In this document: piece by piece, positions 59,188-64,000 of the stretch
Layout: each line of letters begins with the position of its first letter
Numbering within the stretch: position 1 is the stretch's first letter
Origin: Gammaproteobacteria bacterium
GTDB lineage: Bacteria; Pseudomonadota; Gammaproteobacteria; HK1
DNA length: 64,000 nt
Assembly (NCBI GenBank): GCA_012103455.1
Contig: WLWT01000003.1
Span: 1,116,001-1,180,000, forward strand
Direction: 5' to 3'
Notes under the pieces: model-generated
Database searches by the model: none
What the model saw: the letters and a program-made list of their open reading frames with translations, nothing else
What the model was told of the DNA's origin: nothing
Translations under genes and position numbers: made by a program

Positions 59188-60750
59188 TCAATACCATTTG
59201 TCTTTCATTTCTGATTTTCGCCGGGCGGCGTAGTCGTCAAGCGCTTCTGCCACACCAGGGTCAAGTGGCGGTTTCTCATAGGAATCGAGCATCGTTTTCC
59301 ACCGAGCGTTCGCACGCTGCTCCAGCGTTTTGGAGCCCGCCTCGACCCACGTCTCATAAGGGCCTGCTTCTGGCAGTTCAGGCAGGAAATTGGCATCGCG
59401 GAAATGTCGAAGCGTATGCGCCGTTGACAAGAAGTTCTGGCCCGGACCAACCTCCTTGTACGCGTCGCGGCCCATCGCTTCGGTGTCAGTCGAGAAGCCC
59501 TGGACCATACGAATCATCGCCCCACAATGATCGAGGTCCATTACGAATTTCTCGTATGACATGGTTAAACCGCCTTCTAGCCAACCCGCTGCGTGCCAAA
59601 CCTGATTGGCTCCGGACAAGATGGCCGCCCACATGGCGCTGGTGCTTTCCTGCATCGCCTGACCGTCACCGGCATTCGCGGCGGTTAGCTGTCCGCCACC
59701 GGATCGGACAGGCACACCAAGATGTCGCCCCAACTGTGCTAGAGCAAAGGTGGTGAGGTTCGCTTCCGGTGAGCCAAATGTCAGGGCACCGGACTTAAGG
59801 TTCATGGTCGAGTGAAAGCTGCCGAACACACATGGACAACCTGGCCGGACCAGTTGGGTTAGAGCGATACCGACCATTCCCTCCGCCAGTGTTTGTGCGG
59901 CCATCGCTGCCGGGCCGAGTGGCCCCATAGCGCCTCCAAAAATGGCGGGGGACACGGCAACGCATTGATTCGCCGCAGCATAGACTCGTAGCGCTGCCGA
60001 CATCGTGTCGTCGTAGACCAATGGTGAGTTCACATTGATGTTGGCTTGAACCACTGCGTTTTTGTCCACGAAATCAGCGCCGTGGACAATTCTGGTCATT
60101 TCGATTGAATCACTCGCCCGCGACGCAGACGTGACACCGCCCATGAATGGCTTTGTTGACTGCGTTAGGTGAGCGTGGACCATGTCGAGATGCCGCTTGT
60201 TGACCGGCACATCGACCGGCTCGCACACCGTTCCGCCCGAGTGGTGTAGCCACGGTGACATGTACGTCAGCCGAACGAAGTTGTGAAAGTCCTCCAGCGA
60301 CGCGTATCTTCGCCCGCGATCCAGATCGGTCACGAATGGCGACCCGTAGCCAGGCATCAAAACGAGGTTCGAACCGCCGATACGCACGTTCTTCGATGCA
60401 TCACGGCCATGCAGTGTGAATTCGCTGGGAGCCGTAGAACAAAGAGCACGAACATGGCCAGGGTCAAAGCGGACCGTGGCACCGTTCACGGTGGCGCCGG
60501 ACTCCCGAAAGAGCGAGAGAGCGATATCATCGCCACGAAACTCGATTCCGATCTCCTGCAGTATCCAGTCAGCCTGTGCCTCGATCCGCTCCAGCGCTTC
60601 TGCCGTGAGAATTTCGTAGCTTGGAATTGCACGACCGGCCGGCCCGCGGCTCGAAATGGCGGGGTTACGGCCTGCTCTCCCGCCACTTCGCCGGCGTTTG
60701 ACGACACCCCGCTCGCGGGCGTCAGCCTCGCCTGAGTGGAGCCTGCTCAC
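59188..60750 (-). CDS. MttB-superfamily (non-pyrrolysine) methyltransferase
   Basis: 520 residues, GTG 60750. After a basic N-terminus, ILQEIGIEFRGDDIALSLFR, VRALCSTAPSEFTLHGRD, LMPGYGSPFVTDLDRGRRYA, GGTVCEPVDVPVNKRHLDMV and QVWHAAGWLEGGLTMSYEKF follow the MttB fold. There is no in-frame amber codon, so this belongs to the pyrrolysine-free group that includes glycine betaine and proline betaine methyltransferases. These move a methyl group to a corrinoid protein; no corrinoid protein gene is in view. A LysR-type gene is divergent, 105 bp away. Confidence 0.88.
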   Translation of the reverse strand: MSRLHSGEADARERGVVKRRRSGGRAGRNPAISSRGPAGRAIPSYEILTAEALERIEAQADWILQEIGIEFRGDDIALSLFRESGATVNGATVRFDPGHVRALCSTAPSEFTLHGRDASKNVRIGGSNLVLMPGYGSPFVTDLDRGRRYASLEDFHNFVRLTYMSPWLHHSGGTVCEPVDVPVNKRHLDMVHAHLTQSTKPFMGGVTSASRASDSIEMTRIVHGADFVDKNAVVQANINVNSPLVYDDTMSAALRVYAAANQCVAVSPAIFGGAMGPLGPAAMAAQTLAEGMVGIALTQLVRPGCPCVFGSFHSTMNLKSGALTFGSPEANLTTFALAQLGRHLGVPVRSGGGQLTAANAGDGQAMQESTSAMWAAILSGANQVWHAAGWLEGGLTMSYEKFVMDLDHCGAMIRMVQGFSTDTEAMGRDAYKEVGPGQNFLSTAHTLRHFRDANFLPELPEAGPYETWVEAGSKTLEQRANARWKTMLDSYEKPPLDPGVAEALDDYAARRKSEMKDKWY

Positions 60751-60855
60751 TGGTATATCGACGTAGTTTTCATCACGCGCAGAGTGAGGCCCGCGCTAAC
60801 GATAGGTAAAGCGAATTATCTTGCACTGTGCGTTCAAAAAAACTAAACGTAGCTT
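60751..60855. promoter_or_regulatory. Divergent promoter region, probable LysR operator
   Basis: These 105 bases lie between divergent mttB-like and lysR-type genes, the usual place for a LysR-type binding site. No perfect T-N11-A palindrome was picked out by eye. Confidence 0.4.
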
Positions 60856-61524
60856 ATGAGGTTCAAACACTACGAAGGTTTGCGCACGTTCTGCGTGGTC
60901 GCCCGGCACGGACGGATTTCCTCGGCCGCGGAAGAACTCAACCTAACCAAGGGTGCAGTCAGCCATCAGCTCAAGGCGCTGGAGGCCGAACTTGGGTTTG
61001 ACGTATTCGATCGACAGCCCCGGGGAGTTCGAACGACGCCCAAGGGGCAGCATCTGCTCCATACCGCCCGGTCCGCCTTCGACATGCTCGATCGCCAGAT
61101 TGGGAACCTTCGCGAAGAACAACGGCGAGCCGTGACCCTAGGGCTATCAACGTATCTCGCGCCGCGCTGGCTTTCGTCACATCTGACAAGCTTTATCCAG
61201 GCTTATCCTGGCCTGCGGCTGCACATACAACCGATGGTCGATCTCTTTGACCTCAAACGCGAAGGAATAGACGTGGCGATCCGCTGGGGCAAAGGCGATT
61301 GGAACGACATGCTAATCGTGCCGCTATTCGGGTGCCCGGCGTTTCCCGTAGCCGCGCCTCGGATTTGTGACCGCCTCCGTGATGAGAGTATCGAAGACCT
61401 GATTGCCGATTTGACCCTGTTGGATGACACAGATGAGAGCACGGTATGGCCGGAGTGGCTGAATGCTGCCGAATTGCCGGCGTTCGCCCGGCGAGCGTCT
61501 CTGACAATTAGGTTGGCACAATAG
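60856..61524 (+). CDS. LysR-type transcriptional regulator, shorter than usual
   Basis: 222 residues. The N-terminal winged helix is clear (YEGLRTFCVVARHGRISSAA, EELNLTKGAVSHQLKALEAE). The effector domain begins VTLGLSTYLAPRWLSSHLTS and DLFDLKREGIDVAIRWGKGD but ends after RASLTIRLAQ, about 70-80 residues short of GcvA-like relatives. A frameshift or stop in the last third is likely, since no clear continuation is seen in the next frames. It may still bind DNA. It probably controls the divergent mttB-like operon. Confidence 0.75.
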   Translation: MRFKHYEGLRTFCVVARHGRISSAAEELNLTKGAVSHQLKALEAELGFDVFDRQPRGVRTTPKGQHLLHTARSAFDMLDRQIGNLREEQRRAVTLGLSTYLAPRWLSSHLTSFIQAYPGLRLHIQPMVDLFDLKREGIDVAIRWGKGDWNDMLIVPLFGCPAFPVAAPRICDRLRDESIEDLIADLTLLDDTDESTVWPEWLNAAELPAFARRASLTIRLAQ

Positions 61525-62219
61525 ACGCATTATTCGCGCATCTGTGCATCAGTCGGGAATTAGCAATGCTTAGCACCGATCGCGATTTCGAAGGTGTGGC
61601 CTTTTGTTCGCTGCTGATGTTATGGAATCCCAAATGATTCCAGCCAAACACAAACGCATGAGCTGTCTTTATGAATGATGGCGTCCCCAGGGGGAGGCCA
61701 CGCTATTGCGGTGCTGTACGGAGTATCGTCGGTAGCACTAACGCGGTGTTTCACGACCCGTCAACAAATGCCGTAACCATATGCAGTGGTGAGTGCAAGC
61801 TAAGGACCTGTAAGTCTCCCCGCACCGATTCATACAAGCGTGAAGCGAAATAATTCCGCGTGCACCGCATCGCCAGCCATTTCGTACTCAATGGCCCGCT
61901 CAGTCATTCCGCTAAGCCGCCCTCGCGTGATGGGTTGAACCGCGCCGGCACATTGCTTGTAGGATTATCGTTCGCCGACTCGAACTCGCTTGCTGGCGGT
62001 GGCCCCGATGGGCGTGGATGTTCGGGCCGGAGCCAATGGTCTTGGTCAAGTGAACGCGGGGGACGAAGGCGCGTGCCAAGCCATTGGTCCTCGAACAGAC
62101 CGACTCTGCTACGATGCCGATCATTACCCATATCCCGAACGGGTCCGCATTGGCGCGTGCGTGACCCCTGCGGGTCAGGATCGACTTCACCGTTGTGACG
62201 TATATGCAGGAGGAGAAAC
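61525..62219. other. Long intergenic region before the monooxygenase gene
   Basis: Almost 700 bp with no gene I can support; open frames here are short and lack family character. AGGAGGAG at 62209-62216 is the strong ribosome-binding site of the next gene. The first part may be the decayed end of the LysR gene. Confidence 0.5.
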
Positions 62220-64000
62220 ATGGCAAATAGCGCGGCTCACGAACAGAGCGCACAGTTCCTCGATAACTTCGGCGGGGCGCTCGAGTCGGCGGACATCGAA
62301 GCCGCGACCGCACTGTTCGAGGAAGATGGCTACTGGCGCGACCTCGTAACGTTTACCTGGAACATCAAGACGCTAGAGGGTAAAGCGGCGATCGCCGAGA
62401 TGTTGGGTACTCAGCTCGCCCAAGTCAAACCGAGCAATTGGTCCATCGACGAGTCAAAACCACCTAGCGAGGAAGACGGCATCGTCACCGCATGGTTCAC
62501 GTTCGAGACCAACGTGGCTCGCGGCGAAGGATTGGTCCGGCTGCGTGACAACAAAGTCTGGACGCTGTTGACCGCGATGGTCGAACTAAAAGGCTTCGAG
62601 GAAACCAAAGGGGCGGCTCGGCCTCCAGGCGTGGCGCATGGCGCGTACCAAGACCGCACGACCTGGAAAGAAGAGCGGGCGGCGGAAACACGTGCACTCG
62701 GCTACGACCGGCAACCTTACGCCGTCATCATCGGCGGCGGACAAGGCGGCATCGGCCTTGGTGCAAGGCTGCGGCAACTAGGCGTGCCGGCGATCATCAT
62801 CGAGAAGAACAACCGTCCCGGCGACAGTTGGCGTAATCGCTACAAGTCGCTGTGTCTGCATGACCCGGTCTGGTACGACCACCTGCCATATCTACCCTTC
62901 CCGGACCATTGGCCGGTGTTCTCGCCCAAGGACAAGATCGGCGACTGGCTGGAGATGTATACGAAAGTCATGGAACTCAATTACTGGACGCGGTCAACCG
63001 CCCAGTCGGCCTCCTACGACGAGGCGAGTGGCGAATGGACCGTTGTCGTCGATCGTGATGGCGCGGCGGTTGCGCTTCGTCCGAAGCAGCTCATTCTCGC
63101 CACCGGCATGTCGGGCAAGGCGAATATGCCGGACTTTCCTGGTATGGATAAGTTCCGGGGAGAGCAACACCACTCTTTCGAACATCCTGGCCCGGATGCG
63201 TACACCGGCAAGAGAGTGCTCGTCATCGGCTCCAACAACTCCGCGCACGATATCTGCGCGGCGCTTTGGGAAAAAAGCGCGGATGTCACCATGGTCCAGC
63301 GCTCATCCACGCACGTCGTTCGTTCCGACACGCTCATGGAGATCGCTCTGGGCGCCCTCTATTCCGAGGAGGCCGTCAACGCCGGTGTCACGACCCATAT
63401 GGCGGACATGATCTTCGCTTCATTGCCGTACAAAGTCCTACCCGCGTTGCAGATCCCGCAGTATGAAGAGATGAAGCGCCGGGACTCGGAGTTTTATGCG
63501 GGATTGGAGAAGGCCGGTTTTTGGCTGGACTGGGGCGATGACGACTCGGGTCTGTTCATGAAGTACCTGCGTCGCGGTGCAGGCTATTACATCGACGTTG
63601 GCGCCAGTCAGCTGATCATTGATGGCAAGGTCAAACTGGCGCACGGTCAGGTCACCGAGGTCACTGAATCAGGTGTGAAACTGGACAACGGACCCGAGTT
63701 ACCTGCCGATCTCATCGTCTACGCGACCGGTTATGGCTCGATGAACGGATGGGCCGCGGATCTCATCGGACAGGCCGTCGCCGATAAGGTCGGCAAGTGC
63801 TGGGGGCTTGGTTCCGACACCACCAAGGATCCGGGGCCATGGGAAGGCGAGCAGCGCAACATGTGGAAGCCGACGCACCAGCAAGCGCTTTGGTTTCACG
63901 GCGGCAATCTGCACCAGTCGCGGCACTACTCCATCTACGTCGCCTTGCAACTGAAGGCTCGAATGGAAGGTATTCCAACGCCGGTGTTCGGTATGACACC
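62220..64000 (+). CDS. Flavin-containing monooxygenase with N-terminal SnoaL-like domain (3' end outside window)
   Basis: ATG 62220 with AGGAGGAG 4 bases upstream; open to the window end (593 residues seen). Residues ~10-130 resemble a SnoaL/NTF2-like cone (QFLDNFGGALESADIEAATA, LFEEDGYWRDLV). An FMO follows: FAD site VIIGGGQGGIGLGARLRQLG near residue 164, FSPKDKIGDWLEMY, NADPH site VLVIGSNNSAHDICAAL near 325 and YATGYGSMNGWA. This fused form is found in many bacterial FMOs. They oxygenate N or S atoms or act as Baeyer-Villiger enzymes. Next to MttB/GcvT genes, a methylamine-type substrate is plausible but not shown. Confidence 0.88.
   Translation, partial: MANSAAHEQSAQFLDNFGGALESADIEAATALFEEDGYWRDLVTFTWNIKTLEGKAAIAEMLGTQLAQVKPSNWSIDESKPPSEEDGIVTAWFTFETNVARGEGLVRLRDNKVWTLLTAMVELKGFEETKGAARPPGVAHGAYQDRTTWKEERAAETRALGYDRQPYAVIIGGGQGGIGLGARLRQLGVPAIIIEKNNRPGDSWRNRYKSLCLHDPVWYDHLPYLPFPDHWPVFSPKDKIGDWLEMYTKVMELNYWTRSTAQSASYDEASGEWTVVVDRDGAAVALRPKQLILATGMSGKANMPDFPGMDKFRGEQHHSFEHPGPDAYTGKRVLVIGSNNSAHDICAALWEKSADVTMVQRSSTHVVRSDTLMEIALGALYSEEAVNAGVTTHMADMIFASLPYKVLPALQIPQYEEMKRRDSEFYAGLEKAGFWLDWGDDDSGLFMKYLRRGAGYYIDVGASQLIIDGKVKLAHGQVTEVTESGVKLDNGPELPADLIVYATGYGSMNGWAADLIGQAVADKVGKCWGLGSDTTKDPGPWEGEQRNMWKPTHQQALWFHGGNLHQSRHYSIYVALQLKARMEGIPTPVFGMT

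Noticed and set aside
1..64000. tRNA or rRNA genes
   Set aside because: No cloverleaf with CCA-type end or conserved rRNA segment was noticed by eye; a covariance search was not possible.

Overview
The window is bacterial chromosome, probably from a gammaproteobacterium or a near relative. This rests on protein resemblance and the GC-rich style of most genes; no rRNA or tRNA gene was seen to fix the taxon. GC-rich, densely packed metabolic genes alternate with AT-richer accessory blocks. The genome looks to be in a phase of IS and MITE expansion with gene decay. I recognise two full-length copies of one IS630-family element (IS630-A), four of a second (IS630-B), two wrecked IS5-family elements, one IS4-family element, eight copies of a ~141 bp MITE, an integron, a group II intron remnant and about a dozen broken genes.

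Layout. 1-8.6 kb: cysteine desulfurase-like gene, M50 protease, HAD hydrolase, decayed flavin monooxygenase, nitroreductase, a CoA-transferase/enoyl-CoA hydratase pair and boxC (aerobic benzoyl-CoA degradation). 8.7-12.9 kb: mobile-element mosaic in which a cyclopropane-fatty-acid-synthase-type gene is split by IS630-A, an RND efflux gene is reduced to two pieces, and a second boxC start is fused to it. 12.9-18.5 kb: a MmgE/PrpD, MaoC, acyl-CoA dehydrogenase and CoA-transferase operon with a MITE inserted exactly at the maoC start codon. 18.9-24.6 kb: a TauD/TfdA-type oxygenase, a TPR protein and an unusual three-gene envelope operon (MotA/TolQ/ExbB-like channel, single-span coiled-coil protein, large secreted helical protein). 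24.6-35.9 kb: a selenium locus, with senA and senB (selenoneine synthesis) on the left and a putative selenate ABC transporter plus a SelD-associated flavoprotein on the right, separated by an integron whose cassettes are toxin-antitoxin pairs (DUF4258/YgiT, two HicAB, BrnTA). 36-42 kb: a hydrolase-dihaem cytochrome fusion, a polytopic membrane protein and a dienelactone hydrolase. 42.2-44 kb: remnants of a mobilisable element (relaxase tail, ardA).

44-55.9 kb is the most interesting part: a minus-strand defence-type operon that can be reassembled across five insertions. In transcription order it encodes a DUF4868 (KwaB-like) protein, a TGT-like protein, an OGG-like HhH glycosylase, a QueC-like enzyme, a TIR-like (MTH538/DUF1863) protein beginning with five glycines, and a SLATT/DUF4231 membrane effector. 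The TGT, OGG and QueC trio is the accessory set of type IV CBASS, but no CD-NTase is visible; a TIR-like/SLATT pair takes its place. An IS630-B composite transposon carrying integron cassettes sits inside the TIR gene.

55.9-64 kb: HigBA, a phage capsid/dienelactone hydrolase chimera, a vapB fragment, then a one-carbon/methylamine-type unit (GcvT-like and MttB-like proteins, divergent LysR regulator) and a flavin monooxygenase that runs off the window.
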